From contig CM072810.1 in assembly GCA_037013495.1 (NCBI GenBank), forward strand, positions 52,128,843-52,192,842: a DNA stretch of 64,000 nt, given 5' to 3'. The translations under genes and the position numbers were made by a program. This DNA comes from Hippophae tibetana. Lineage: Eukaryota; Streptophyta; Magnoliopsida; Rosales; Elaeagnaceae. Below the pieces are notes generated by a model. That model ran no database searches. It was not told where the DNA came from and saw only the letters and a list, made by a program, of their open reading frames with translations. Positions 49,277-63,236 of this stretch are shown here, in pieces (the stretch's first letter is position 1; each line of letters begins with the position of its first letter).

Positions 49277-52200
49277 GTGCACGACACAAGTCATTCTAAA
49301 TGACACTCGGAAACAACAAGGAAAGGTTACCCACAACAACGAACCCAGGGATGGTACTTACCTCGATTGCATCATTCCGTCTCTTGTAAGCGAACTTCAC
49401 ATCGAACTTGTGCTTTTATGGGACACAAACCTGAGATCATGTTTTGATACCAAACATAGGAAAATAGCTAATCCTTCCTTATTAAAGCGTAAGCTTTCAA
49501 TACGGGACGCTTGAACTGCCACCCTTAATCCCCGTTCAAAGCTCACAACAAGTCACGAGGATGTTACCCCCCGTGCACGACACAAGTCATTCTAAATGAC
49601 ACTTGGAAACAACAAAGAAAGGTTACCCACAACAACGAACCCAGGAATGGTACCTACCTCGGTTTCATCATTCCGTCTCCTGTAACCGAACTTCACATCG
49701 AACTTGTGCTTTTATGGGACACAAACCTGAGATCATGTTTTGATACCAAACATAGGAAAATAGCTAATCCTTCCTTCCTAAAGCTTAAGCTTTCAATACG
49801 GGACGCTTGAACTGTCACCCTTAATCCTCGTTTAAAGCTCACAAAAAGTCACGAGGATGTTACCCCCTCGTGCACGACACAAGTCATTCTAAATGACACT
49901 TGGAAACAACATAGAAAGGTTACCCACAACATGAAACCCAGGGATGGTACTTACCTCGGTTGCATCATTCCGTCTCTTGTAAGCGAACTTCACCTCGAAC
50001 TTGTGCTTTTATGGGATACAAATTCGGAGATCATGTTTTGATACCAAACATAGGAAAATAGCTAATCTTTCCTTCCTAAAGCTTAAGCTTTCAATACGGG
50101 ACGCTTGAACTGTCACCCTTAATCCTCGTTCAAAGCTCACAACAAGTCACGAGGATGTTACCCCCCCGTGCACGACACAAGTCATTCTAAATGACACTCG
50201 GAAACAACAAGGAAAGGTTACCCACAACAACGAACCCAGGGATGGTACTTACCTCAGTTGCATCATTCCGTCTCTTGTAAGCGAACTTCACCTCGAACTT
50301 GTGCTTTTATGGGATACAAATTCGGAGATCAAGTTTTGATACCAAACATAGGAAAATAGCTAATCCTTCCTTCCTAAAGCTTAAGCTTTCAATACGGGAC
50401 GCTTGAACTGTCACCCTTAATCCTCGTTCAAAGCTCACAACAAGTCACGAGGATGTTACCCCCCCGTGCACGACACAAGTCATTCTAAATGACACTCGGA
50501 AACAACAAGGAAAGGTTACCCACAACAACGAACCCAGGGATGGTACTTACCTCGGTTGCATCATTCCGTCTCTTGTAAGCAAACTTCACCTCGAACTTGT
50601 GCTTTTATGGGATACAAATTCGGAGATCATGTTTTGATACCAAACATAGGAAAATAGCTAATCCTTCCTTCCTAAAGCTTAAGCTTTCAATACGGGACGC
50701 TTGAACTGTCACCCTTAATCCTCGTTCAAAGCTCACAACAAGTCACGAGGATGTTACCCCCCCGTGCACGACACAAGTCATTCTAAATGACACTCGGAAA
50801 CAACAAGGAAAGGTTACCCACAACAACGAACCCAGGGATGGTACTTACCTCGATTGCATCATTCCGTCTCTTGTAAGCGAACTTCACATCGAACTTGTGC
50901 TTTTATGGGACACAAACCTGAGATCATGTTTTGATACCAAACATAGGAAAATAGCTAATCCTTCCTTATTAAAGCGTAAGCTTTCAATACGGGACGCTTG
51001 AACTGCCACCCTTAATCGCCGTTCAAAGCTCACAACAAGTCACGAGGATGTTACCCCCCGTGCACGACACAAGTCATTCTAAATGACACTCGGAAACAAC
51101 AAGGAAAGGTTACCCACAACAACGAACCCAGGGATGGTACTTACCTCGATTGCATCATTCCGTCTCTTGTAAGCGAACTTCACATCGAACTTGTGCTTTT
51201 ATGGGACACAAACCTGAGATCATGTTTTGATACCAAACATAGGAAAATAGCTAATCCTTCCTTCCTAAAGCTTAAGCTTTCAATACGGGACGCTTGAACT
51301 GTCACCCTTAATCCTCGTTCAAAGCTCACAACAAGTCACGAGGATGTTACCCCCCCGTGCACGACACAAGTCATTCTAAATGACACTCGGAAACAACAAG
51401 GAAAGGTTACCCACAACAACGAACCCAGGGATGGTACTTACCTCGGTTGCATCATTCCGTCTCTTGTAAGCGAACTTCACCTCGAACTTTTGCTTTTATG
51501 GGATACAAATTCGGAGATCAAGTTTTGATACCAAACATAGGAAAATAGCTAATCCTTCCTTCCTAAAGCTTAAGCTTTCAATACGGGACACTTGAACTGT
51601 CACCCTTAATCCTCGTTCAAAGCTCACAACAAGTCACGAGGATGTTACCCCCCCGTGCACGACACAAGTCATTCTAAATGACACTCGGAAACAACAAGGA
51701 AAGGTTACCCACAACAACGAACCCAGGGATGGTACTTACCTCGGTTGCATCATTCCGTCTCTTGTAAGCAAACTTCACCTCGAACTTGTGCTTTTATGGG
51801 ATACAAATTCGGAGATCATGTTTTGATACCAAACATAGGAAAATAGCTAATCCTTCCTTCCTAAAGCTTAAGCTTTCAATACGGGACGCTTGAACTGTCA
51901 CCCTTAATCCTCGTTCAAAGTTCACAACAAGTCACGAGGATGTTACCCCCCCGTGCACGACACAAGTCATTCTAAATGACACTCGGAAACAACAAGGAAA
52001 GGTTACCCACAACAACGAACCCAGGGATGGTACTTACCTCGGTTGCATCATTCCGTCTCTTGTAAGCAAACTTCACCTCGAACTTGTGCTTTTATGGGAT
52101 ACAAATTCGGAGATCATGTTTTGATACCAAACATAGGAAAATAGCTAATCCTTCCTTCCTAAAGCTTAAGCTTTCAATACGGGACGCTTGAACTGTCACC

Positions 52201-53141
52201 CTTAATCCTCGTTCAAAGCTCACAACAAGTCACGAGGATGTTACCCCCCCGTGCACGACACAAGTCATTCTAAATGACACTCGGAAACAACAAGGAAAGG
52301 TTACCCACAACAACGAACCCAGGGATGGTACTTACCTCGATTGCATCATTCCGTCTCTTGTAAGCGAACTTCACATCGAACTTGTGCTTTTATGGGACAC
52401 AAACCTGAGATCATGTTTTGATACCAAACATAGGAAAATAGCTAATCCTTCCTTATTAAAGCGTAAGCTTTCAATACGGGACGCTTGAACTGCCACCCTT
52501 AATCCCCGTTCAAAGCTCACAACAAGTCACGAGGATGTTACCCCCCGTGCACGACACAAGTCATTCTAAATGACACTTGGAAACAACAAAGAAAGGTTAC
52601 CCACAACAACGAACCCAGAAATGGTACCTACCTCGGTTTCATCATTCCATCTCCTGTAACCGAACTTCACATCGAACTTGTGCTTTTATGGGACACAAAC
52701 CTGAGATCATGTTTTGATACCAAACATAGGAAAATAGCTAATCCTTCCTTCCTAAAGCTTAAGCTTTCAATACGGGACGCTTGAACTGTCACCCTTAATC
52801 CTCGTTTAAAGCTCACAAAAAGTCACGAGGATGTTACCCCCTCGTGCACGACACAAGTCATTCTAAATGACACTTGGAAACAACATAGAAAGGTTACCCA
52901 CAACATGAAACCCAGGGATGGTACTTACCTCGGTTGCATCATTCCGTCTCTTGTAAGCGAACTTCACCTCGAACTTGTGCTTTTATGGGATACAAATTCG
53001 GAGATCATGTTTTGATACCAAACATAGGAAAATAGCTAATCCTTCCTTCCTAAAGCTTAAGCTTTCAATACGGGACGCTTGAACTGTCACCCTTAATCCT
53101 CGTTCAAAGCTGACAACAAGTCACGAGGATGTTACCCCCTC
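49277..53141 (+). repeat. B-C-D trimer lineage at 10-monomer offset with CCTTATTAAAG markers
   Basis: 49277-50167 and 52251-53141 match at 2,974 bp. They share CTCGATTGC with CCTTATTAAAG (B), TGTAACCG (C), and CGTTTAAAGC, CACAAAAAG and ACATGAAACCC (the C-D junction and D). The B marker also occurs at 50968 and 53346, spacing the marked units 5, 5 and 3 monomers apart. Filler units are class A with GTAAGCAAAC or ATCAAGTTTTG. Confidence 0.85.
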
Positions 53142-54032
53142 GTGCACGACACAAGTCATTCTAAATGACACTCGGAAACAACAAGGAAAGGTTACCCACA
53201 ACAACGAACCCAGGGATGGTACTTACCTCGATTGCATCATTCCGTCTCTTGTAAGCGAACTTCACATCGAACTTGTGCTTTTATGGGACACAAACCTGAG
53301 ATCATGTTTTGATACCAAACATAGGAAAATAGCTAATCCTTCCTTATTAAAGCGTAAGCTTTCAATACGGGACGCTTGAACTGCCACCCTTAATCCCCGT
53401 TCAAAGCTCACAACAAGTCACGAGGATGTTACCCCCCGTGCACGACACAAGTCATTCTAAATGACACTTGGAAACAACAAAGAAAGGTTACCCACAACAA
53501 CGAACCCAGGAATGGTACCTACCTCGGTTTCATCATTCCATCTCCTGTAACCGAACTTCACATCGAACTTGTGCTTTTATGGGACACAAACCTGAGATCA
53601 TGTTTTGATACCAAACATAGGAAAATAGCTAATCCTTCCTTCCTAAAGCTTAAGCTTTCAATACGGGACGCTTGAACTGTCACCCTTAATCCTCGTTTAA
53701 AGCTCACAACAAGTCACGAGGATGTTACCCCCTCGTGCACGACACAAGTCATTCTAAATGACACTTGGAAACAACATAGAAAGGTTACCCACAACAACAA
53801 ACCCAGGGATGGTACTTACCTCGGTTGCATCATTCCGTCTCTTGTAAGCGAACTTCACCTCGAACTTGTGCTTTTATGGGATACAAATTCGGAGATCATG
53901 TTTTGATACCAAACATAGGAAAATAGCTAATCCATCCTTCCTAAAGCTTAAGCTTTCAATACGGGACGCTTGAACTGTCACCCTTAATCCTCGTTCAAAG
54001 CTCACAACAAGTCACGAGGATGTTACCCCCCC

Positions 54033-55223
54033 GTGCACGACACAAGTCATTCTAAATGACACTCGGAAACAACAAGGAAAGGTTACCCACAACAACGAAC
54101 CCAGGGATGGTACTTACCTCGGTTGCATCATTCCGTCTCTTGTAAGCGAACTTCACCTCGAACTTGTGCTTTTATGGGATACAAATTCGGAGATCATGTT
54201 TTGATACCAAACATAGGAAAATAGCTAATCCTTCCTTCCTAAAGCTTAAGCTTTCAATACGGGACGCTTGAACTGTCACCCTTAATCCTCGTTCAAAGCT
54301 CACAACAAGTCACGAGGATGTTACCCCCCCGTGCACGACACAAGTCATTCTAAATGACACTCGGAAACAACAAGGAAAGGTTACCCACAACAACGAACCC
54401 AGGGATGGTACTTACCTCGGTTGCATCATTCCGTCTCTTGTAAGCGAACTTCACCTCGAACTTGTGCTTTTATGGGATACAAATTCGGAGATCATGTTTT
54501 GATACCAAACATAGGAAAATAGCTAATCCTTCCTTCCTAAAGCTTAAGCTTTCAATACGGGACGCTTGAACTGTCACCCTTAATCCTCGTTCAAAGCTCA
54601 CAACAAGTCACGAGGATGTTACCCCCCCGTGCACGACACAAGTCATTCTAAATGACACTTGGAAACAACAAGGAAAGGTTACCCACAACAACGAACCCAG
54701 GGATGGTACTTACCTCGGTTGCATCATTCCGTCTCTTGTAAGCGAACTTCACCTCGAACTTGTGCTTTTATGGGATAAAAATTCGGAGATCATGTTTTGA
54801 TACCAAACATAGGAAAATAGCTAATCCTTCCTTTCTAAAGCTTAAGCTTTCAATACGGGACGCTTGAACTGTCACCCTTAATCCTCGTTCAAAGCTCACA
54901 ACAAGTCACGAGGATGTTACCCCCCCGTGCACGACACAAGTCATTCTAAATGACACTCGGAAACAACAAGGAAAGGTTACCCACAACAACGAACCCAGGG
55001 ATGGTACTTACCTCGGTTGCATCATTCCGTCTCTTGTAAGCAAACTTCACCTCGAACTTGTGCTTTTATGGGATACAAATTCGGAGATCATGTTTTGATC
55101 CCAAACATAGGAAAATAGCTAATCCTTCCTTCCTAAAGCGTAAGCTTTCAATACGGGACGCTTGAACTGCCACCCTTAATCCCCGTTCAAAGCTCACAAC
55201 AAGTCACAAGGATGTTACCCCCC
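54033..55223 (+). repeat. Run of four class A monomers (298-bp period)
   Basis: Starts at 54033, 54331, 54629 and 54927, all 298 bp apart. The last carries GTAAGCAAAC at its middle and turns into a B ending (GCGTAAGC, CTGCC), so it is A/B mixed. This is the clearest simple monomeric stretch in the core. Confidence 0.85.
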
Positions 55224-56412
55224 GTGCACGACACAAGTCATTCTAAATGACACTTGGATACAACAAAGAAAGGTTACCCACAACAACGAACCCAGGGATG
55301 GTACCTACCTCGGTTTCATCATTCCATCTCCTGTAAGCGAACTTCACCTCTAAGTTGTGCTTTTATGGGATACAAATCGGATATCATGTTTTGATACCAA
55401 ACATAGGAAAATAGCTAATCCTTCCTTCCTAAAGCTTAAGCTTTCAATACGGGACGCATGAACTGTCACCCTTAATCCTCGTTCAAAGCTCACAACAAGT
55501 CACGAGGATGTTACCCCCCCGTGCACGACACAAGTCATTCTAAATGACACTCGGAAACAACAAGGAAAGGTTACCCACAACAACGAACCCAGGGATGGTA
55601 CTTACCTCGGTTGCATCATTCTGTCTCTTGTAAGCGAACTTCACCTCGAACTTGTGCTTTTATGGGACACAAACCTGAGATCATGTTTTGATACCAAACA
55701 TAGGAAAATAGCTAATCCTTCCTTCCTAAAGCGTAAGCTTTCAATACGGGACGCTTGAACTGCCACCCTTAATCCCCGTTCAAAGCTCACAACAAGTCAC
55801 GAGGATGTTACCCCCCGTGCACGACACAAGTCATTCTAAATGACACTTGGAAACAACAAAGAAAGGTTACCCACAACAACAAACCCAGGAATGGTACCTA
55901 CCTCGGTTTCATCATTCCATCTCCTGTAAGCGAACTTCACATCGAACTTGTGCTTTTATGGGACACAAACCTGAGATCATGTTTTGATACCAAACATAGG
56001 AAAATAGCTAATCCTTCCTTCCTAAAGCTTAAGCTTTCAATACGGGACGCTTGAACTGTCACCCTTAATCCTCGTTCAAAGCTCACAAAAATTCACGAGG
56101 ATGTTACCCCCCCGTGCACGACACAAGTCATTCTAAATGACACTCGGAAACAACAAGGAAAGGTTACCCACAACAACGAACCCAGGGATGGTACTTACCT
56201 CGGTTGCATCATTCCGTCTCTTGTAAGCGAACTTCACCTCGAACTTGTGCTTTTATGGGATACAAATTCGGAGATCATGTTTTGATACCAAACATAGGAA
56301 AATTGCTAATCCTTCCTTCCTAAAGCTTAAGCTTTCAATACGGGACGCTTGAACTGTCACCCTTAATCCTCGTTCAAAGCTCACAACAAGTCACGAGGAT
56401 GTTACCCCCCTC

Positions 56413-58784
56413 GTGCACGACACAAGTCATTCTAAATGACACTCGGAAACAACAAGGAAAGGTTACCCACAACAACGAACCCAGGGATGGTACTTACCTC
56501 GGTTGCATCATTCCGTCTCTTGTAAGCGAACTTCACATCGAACTTGTGCTTTTATGGGACACAAACCTGAGATCATGTTTTAATACCAAACATAGGAAAA
56601 TAGCTAATCCTTCCATCCTAAAGCGTAAGCTTTCAATACGGGACGCTTGAACTGCCACCCTTAATCCCCGTTCAAAGCTCACAACAAGTCACGAGGATGT
56701 TACCCCCCGTGCACGACACAAGTCATTATAAATGACACTTGGAAACAACAAAGAAAGGTTACCCACAACAACGAACCCAGGGATGGTACCTACCTCGGTT
56801 TCATCATTCCATCTCCTGTAAGCGAACTTCACCTCTAAGTTGTGCTTTTATGGGATACAAATCGGATATCATGTTTTGATACCAAACATAGGAAAATAGC
56901 TAATCCTTCCTTCCTAAAGCTTAAGCTTTCAATACGGGACGCATGAACTGTCACCCTTAATCCTCGTTCAAAGCTCACAACAAGTCACAAGGATGTTACT
57001 TCCCCGTGCCCGACACAAGTCATTCTAAATGACACTCGGAAACAACAAGGAAAGGTTACCCACAACAACGAACCCAGGGATGGTACTTACCTCGGTTGCA
57101 TCATTCCGTCTCGTCTAAGCAAACTTCACCTCTAAGTTGTGCTTTTATGGGATACAAATCGGAGATCATGTTTTGATACCAAAGATAGGAAAATAGCTAA
57201 TCCTTCCTTCCTAAAGCTTAAGCTTTCAATACGGGACGCTTTAACTGTCACCCTTAATCCTCGTTCAAAGCTCACAACAAGTCACGAGGATGTTACCCCC
57301 CCGAGCACGACACAAGTCATTCTAAATGACACTTGGAAACAACAAGGAAAGGTTACCCACAACAACCCACCCAGGGATGGTACTTACCTCGATTGCATCA
57401 TTCCGTCTCTTGTAAGCGAACTTTACCTCGAACTTGTGCTTTTATGGGACACAAACCTGAGATCATGTTTTGATACCAAACATAGGAAAATAGCTAATCC
57501 TTCCTTCCAAAAGCTTAAGCTTTCAATACGGGACGCTTGAACTGTCACCCTTAATCCTCGTTCAAAACTCACACCAAGTCACGAGGATGTTACCCCCCTT
57601 GCACGACACAAGTCATTCTAAATGACACTTGGAAACAACATAGAAAGGTTACCCACAACAACGAACCCAGGGATGGTACTTACCTCGGTTGCATCATTCC
57701 GTCTCTTGTAAGCGAACTTCACATCGAACTTGTGCTTTTATGGGACACAAACCTGAGATCATGTTTTGATACCAAACATAGGAAAATAGCTAATCCTTCC
57801 ATCCTAAAGCGTAAGCTTTCAATACGGGACGCTTGAACTGCCACCCTTAATCCCCGTTCAAAGCTCACAACAAGTCACGAGGATGTTACCCCCCGTGCAC
57901 GACACAAGTCATTATAAATGACACTTGGAAACAACAAAGAAAGGTTACCCACAACAACGAACCCAAGGATGGTACCTACCTCGGTTTCATCATTCCATCT
58001 CCTGTAAGCGAACTTCACCTCTAAGTTGTGCTTTTATGGGATACAAATCGGATATCATGTTTTGATACCAAACATAGGAAAATAGCTAATCCTTCCTTCC
58101 TAAAGCTTAAGCTTTCAATACGGGACGCATGAACTGTCACCCTTAATCCTCGTTCAAAGCTCACAACAAGTCACAAGGATGTTACTTCCCCCTGCCCGAC
58201 ACAAGTCATTCTAAATGACACTCGGAAACAACAAGGAAAGGTTACCCACAACAACGAACCCAGGGATGGTACTTACCTCGGTTGCATCATTCCGTCTCGT
58301 CTAAGCAAACTTCACCTCTAAGTTGTGCTTTTATGGGATACAAATCGGAGATCATTTTTTGATACCAAAGATAGGAAAATAGCTAATCCTTCCTTCCTAA
58401 AGCTTAAGCTTTCAATACGGGACGCTTGAACTGTTACCCTTAATCCTCGTTCAAAGCTCACAACAAGTCACGAGGATGTTACCCCCCCGAGCACGACACA
58501 AGTCATTCTAAATGACACTTGGAAACAACAAGGAAAGGTTACCCACAACAACCCACCCAGGGATGGTACTTACCTCGATTGCATCATTCCGTCTCTTGTA
58601 AGCGAACTTTACCTCGAACTTGTGCTTTTATGGGACACAAACCTGAGATCATGTTTTGATACCAAACATAGGAAAATAGCTAATCCTTCCTTCCAAAAGC
58701 TTAAGCTTTCAATACGGGACGCTTGAACTGTCACCCTTAATCCTCGTTCAAAACTCACACCAAGTCACGAGGATGTTACCCCCC
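56413..58784 (+). repeat. 4-monomer block duplicated in tandem (1,186 bp)
   Basis: Copies 56413-57598 and 57599-58784. Shared markers are TTCCATCCTAAAGCG, TCATTATAAATG, GTTACTTCCCC with GCCCGAC, TCTCGTCTAAGC, AAAGATAGG, CGAGCACG and ACAACCCACCC. The second copy begins with TTGCACG, which belongs to the end of the block, placing the joint near 57600. Confidence 0.9.
58489..58784 (+). repeat. Representative class F monomer
   Basis: Diagnostic sites: GAGCACGAC start, ACTTGGAAACAACAAGG linker, ACAACCCACCCAGGG, CTCGATTGC, CTTTACCTCGAAC, GACACAAACCTGAG, TTCCAAAAGCTTAAGC and CAAAACTCACACCAAG. In every case I found, F is followed by an E-class or E-like unit. F is absent from the core. Confidence 0.8.
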
Positions 58785-59080
58785 TTGCACGACACAAGTC
58801 ATTCTAAATGACACTTGGAAACAACATAGAAAGGTTACCCACAACAACGAACCCAGGGATGGTTCTTACCTCGGTTGCATCATTCCGCCTCTAGTAAGCG
58901 AATTTCACCTCTAACTTGTGCTTTTATGGGATACAAATCGGAGATCATATTTTGATACCAAACATAGGAAAATAGTTAATCCTTCCTTCCTAAAGCTTAA
59001 GCTTTAAATACGGGACGCTTGAACTGTCACCCTTAATCCTCGTTCAAAGATCACAACAAGTCACGAGGTTGTTACCCCCC
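58785..59080 (+). repeat. Representative class E monomer
   Basis: Diagnostic sites: GGATGGTTCTTACC, GCGAATTTCACCTCTAAC, ATACAAATCGGAG, ATCATATTTTG, AATAGTTAATCC, GCTTTAAATACGG, AAAGATCACAAC and GAGGTTGTT. It follows an F unit. E units near 15.4, 20.2 and 22.0 kb carry GTAGCATC and GTGAATTTC and form a left-zone subtype. Confidence 0.8.
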
Positions 59081-60862
59081 GTGCACGACACAAGTCATTC
59101 TAAATGACACTTGGAAACAACATAGAAAGGGTACCCATAACAACAAACCCAGGGATGGTACTTACCTCGGTTACATCATTCCGTCTCTTGTAAGCGAACT
59201 TCACCTCGAACTTGTGCTTTTATGGGATACAAATTCGGAGATCATGTTTTGATACCAAACATAGGAAAATAGCTAATCCTTCCTTCCTAAAGCTTAAGCT
59301 TTCAATACGGGACGCTTGAACTGTCACCCTTAATCAACGTTCAAAACTCACAACAAGTCACGAGGATGTTACCCCCACGTGCACGACACAAGTCATTCTA
59401 AATGACACTCGGAAACAACATAGAAAGGTTACCCACAACAACGAACCCAGGGATGGTACCTACCTCGGTTTCATCATTCCATCTCCTGTAAGCGAACTTC
59501 ACCTCTAAGTTGTGCTTTTATGGGATACAAATCGAATATCATGTTTTGATACCAAACATAGGAAAATAGCTAATCCTTCCTTCCTAAAGCTTAAGCTTTC
59601 AATACGGGACGCATGAACTGTCACCCTTAATCCTCGTTCAAAGCTCACAACAAGTCACGAGGATGTTACTTCCCCGTGCACGACACAAGTCATTCTAAAT
59701 GACACTCGGAAACAACAAGGAAAGGTTACCCACAACAACGAACCCAGGGATGGTACTTACCTCGGTTGCATCATTCCGTCTCTTGTAAGCAAACTTCACC
59801 TCTAAGTTGTGCTTTTATGGGATACAAATCGGAGATCATGTTTTGATACCAAACATAGGAAAATAGCTAATCCTTCCTTCCTAAAGCTTAAGCTTTCAAT
59901 ACGGGACGCTTGAACTGTCACCCTTAATCCTCGTTCAAAGCTCACAACAAGTCACGAGGATGTTACCCCCCCGAGCACGACACAAGTCATTCTAAATGAC
60001 ACTTGGAAACAACAAGGAAAGGTTACCCACAACAACCCACCCAGGGATGGTACTTACCTCGATTGCATCATTCCGTCTCTTGTCAGCGAACTTTACCTCG
60101 AACTTGTGCTTTTATGCGACACAAACCTGAGATCATGTTTTGATACCAAACATAGGAAAATAGCTAATCCTTCCTTCCAAAAGCTTAAGCTTTCAATACG
60201 GGACGCTTCAACTGTCACCCTTAATCCTCGTTCAAAACTCACACCAAGTCACGAGGATGTTACCCCCCATGCACGACACAAGTCATTCTAAATGACACTT
60301 GGAAACAACATAGAAAGGTTACCCAGAACAACGAACCCAGGGATGGTTCTTACCTCGGTTGCATCATTCCGTCTCTAGTAAGCGAATTTCACCTCTAACT
60401 TGTGCTTTTATGGGATACAAATCGGAGATCATATTTTGATACCAAACATAGGAAAATAGTTAATCCTTCCTTCCTAAAGCTTAAGCTTTAAATACGGGAC
60501 GCTTGAACTGTCACCCTTAATCCTCGTTCAAAGATCACAACAAGTCACGAGGTTGTTACCCCCCGTGCACGACACAAGTCATTCTAAATGACACTTGGAA
60601 ACAACATAGAAAGGGTACCCACAACAACAAACCCAGGGATGGTACTTACCTCGGTTACATCATTCCGTCTCTTCTAAGCGAACTTCACCTCGAACTTGTG
60701 CTTTTATGGGATAAAAATTCGGAGATCATGTTTTGATACCAAACATAGGAAAATAGCTAATCCTTCCTTCCTAAAGCTTAAGCTTTCAATACGGGACGCT
60801 TGAACTGTCACCCTTAATCCTCGTTCAAAACTCACAACAAGTCACGAGGATGTTACCCCCCC

Positions 60863-63236
60863 GTGCACGACACAAGTCATTCTAAATGACACTCGGAAAC
60901 AACAAGGAAAGGTTACCCACAACAACGAACCAAGGGATGGTACTTACCTCTGTTGCATCATTCCGTCTCTTGTAAGCGAACTTCACATCGAACTTGTGCT
61001 TTTATGGGATACAAATTCGGAGATCATGTTTTGATACCAAACATAGGAAAATAGCTAATCCTTCCTTCCTAAAGCATAAGCTTTCAATACGGGACGCATG
61101 AACTATCACCCTTAATCCCCGTTCAAAGCTCACAACAAGTCACGAGGATGTTACCCCCCCGTGCACGACACAAGTCATTCTAAATGACACTCGGAAACAA
61201 CAAGGAAAGGTTACCCACAACAACGAACCCAGGGATGGTACTTACCTCGGTTGCATCATTGCGTCTCTTGTAAGCAAACTTCACCTCTAAGTTGTGCTTT
61301 TATGGGATACAAATCGGAGATCATGTTTTGATACCAAACATAGGAAAATAGCTAATCCTTCCTTCCTAAAGCTTAAGCTTTCAATACGGGACGCTTGAAC
61401 TGTCACCCTTAATCCTCTTTCAAAGCTCACAACAAGTCACGAGGATGTTACCCCCCCGTGCACGACACAAGTCATTCTAAATGACACTTGGAAACAACAA
61501 GGAAAGGTTACCCACAACAACGAACCCAGGGATGGTACTTACCTCGGTTGCATCATTCCGTCTCTTGTAAGCGAACTTTACCTCGAACTTGTGCTTTTAT
61601 GGGACACAAACCTGAGATCATGTTTTGATACCAAACATAGGAAAATAGCTAATCCTTCCTTCCAAAAGATTAAGCTTTCAATACGGGACGCTTGAACTGT
61701 CACCCTTAATCCTCGTTCAAAAATCACACCAAGTCACGAGGATGTTACCCCCCATGCACGACACAAGTCATTCTAAATGACACTTGGAAACAACATAGAA
61801 AGGTTACCCACAACAACGAACCCAGGGATGGTACTTACCTCGGTTGCATCATTCCGTCTCTTGTAAGCGAACTTCACCTCTAATTTGTGCTTTTATGGGA
61901 TACAAATCGGAGATCAAGTTTTGATACCAAACATAGGAAAATAGTTAATCCTTCCTTCCTAAAGCTTAAGCTTTAAATATGGGACGCTTGAACTGTCACC
62001 CTTAATCCTCGTTCAAAGCTCACAACAAGTCACGAGGATGTTACCCCCCGTGCACGACACAAGTCATTCTAAATGACACTTGGAAACAACATAGAAAGGT
62101 TACCCACAACAACAAACCCAGGGATGGTACTTACATCGGTTGCACCATTCCGTCTCTTGTAAGCGAACTTCACATCGAACTTGTGCTTTTATGGGATACA
62201 AATTCGGAGATCATGTTTTGATACCAAACATAGGAAAATAGCTAATCCTTCCTTCCTAAAGCATAAGCTTTCAATACGGGACGCATGAACTATCACCCTT
62301 AATCCCCGTTCAAAGCTCACAACAAGTCACGAGGATGTTACCCCCCCGTGCACGACACAAGTCATTCTAAATGACACTCGGAAACAACAAGGAAAGGTTA
62401 CCCACAACAACGAACCCAGGGATGGTACTTACCTCGGTTGCATCATTGCGTCTCTTGTAAGCAAACTTCACCTCTAAGTTGTGCTTTTATGGGATACAAA
62501 TCGGAGATCATGTTTTGATACCAAACATAGGAAAATAGCTAATCCTTCCTTCCTAAAGCTTAAGCTTTCAATACGGGACGCTTGAACTGTCACCCTTAAT
62601 CCTCTTTCAAAGCTCACAACAAGTCACGAGGATGTTACCCCCCCGTGCACGACACAAGTCATTCTAAATGACACTTGGAAACAACAAGGAAAGGTTACCC
62701 ACAACAACGAACCCAGGGATGGTACTTACCTCGGTTGCATCATTCCGTCTCTTTTAAGCGAACTTTACCTCGAACTTGTGCTTTTATGGGACACAAACCT
62801 GAGATCATGTTTTGATACCAAACATAGGAAAATAGCTAATCCTTCCTTCCAAAAGATTAAGCTTTCAATACGGGACGCTTGAACTGTCACCCTTAATCCT
62901 CGTTCAAAAATCACACCAAGTCACGAGGATGTTACCCCCCATGCACGACACAAGTCATTCTAAATGACACTTGGAAACAACATAGAAAGGTTACCCACAA
63001 CAACGAACCCAGGGATGGTACTTACCTCGGTTGCATCATTCCGTCTCTTGTAAGCGAACTTCACCTCTAATTTGTGCTTTTATGGGATACAAATCGGAGA
63101 TCATGTTTTGATACCAAACATAGGAAAATAGTTAATCCTTCCTTCCTAAAGCTTAAGCTTTAAATATGGGACGCTTGAACTGTCACCCTTAATCCTCGTT
63201 CAAAGCTCACAACAAGTCACGAGGATGTTACCCCCC
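60863..63236 (+). repeat. 4-monomer block duplicated in tandem (1,187 bp)
   Basis: Copies 60863-62049 and 62050-63236. Shared markers are GCATAAGC with GACGCATGAACTATCACC, CATTGCGTCTC, CCTCTTTCAAAG, CCAAAAGATTAAGC with AAAATCACACC, and CTCTAATTTG with TTAAATATGGG. The first unit of copy 2 (62050) has a different left part (ACATCGG and GCACCATTCC), which is shared with the unit that follows the block at 63237. Confidence 0.9.

Larger units (their letters stand above)
22300..55000 (+). repeat. Homogenised core of A, B, C and D monomers
   Basis: Across this stretch nearly every monomer is one of four classes, and copies of a class differ at few positions. No E or F unit was found. Unit lengths cycle through 296, 297 and 298, reflecting B-C-D order over much of it. 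Local departures are B-C dimers (44527-46898), runs of A (54033-55223) and C-C-C (41258-42147). Limits are approximate. Low divergence within classes fits recent unequal exchange or conversion, which is established for satellites generally. The timing here is inference. Confidence 0.8.
57895..60862 (+). repeat. 5-monomer block duplicated in tandem (1,484 bp)
   Basis: Starts at 57895, 58192, 58489, 58785 and 59081 recur at 59379, 59676, 59973, 60269 and 60565, always 1,484 bp on. Markers include ATATCATG, GACGCATGAAC, GTTACTTCCCC, ACCCACCC, the F-E module, and AGAAAGGGTACCC with GGTTACATC. It overlaps the second copy of the 4-mer at 57599-58784, so the two duplications are nested. Confidence 0.9.

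Noticed and set aside
57139-57540. 133-codon open frame
   Set aside because: It needs a GTG start, lies wholly in satellite sequence, and exists only because one unit has TTA where others have TGA. No recognisable domain.
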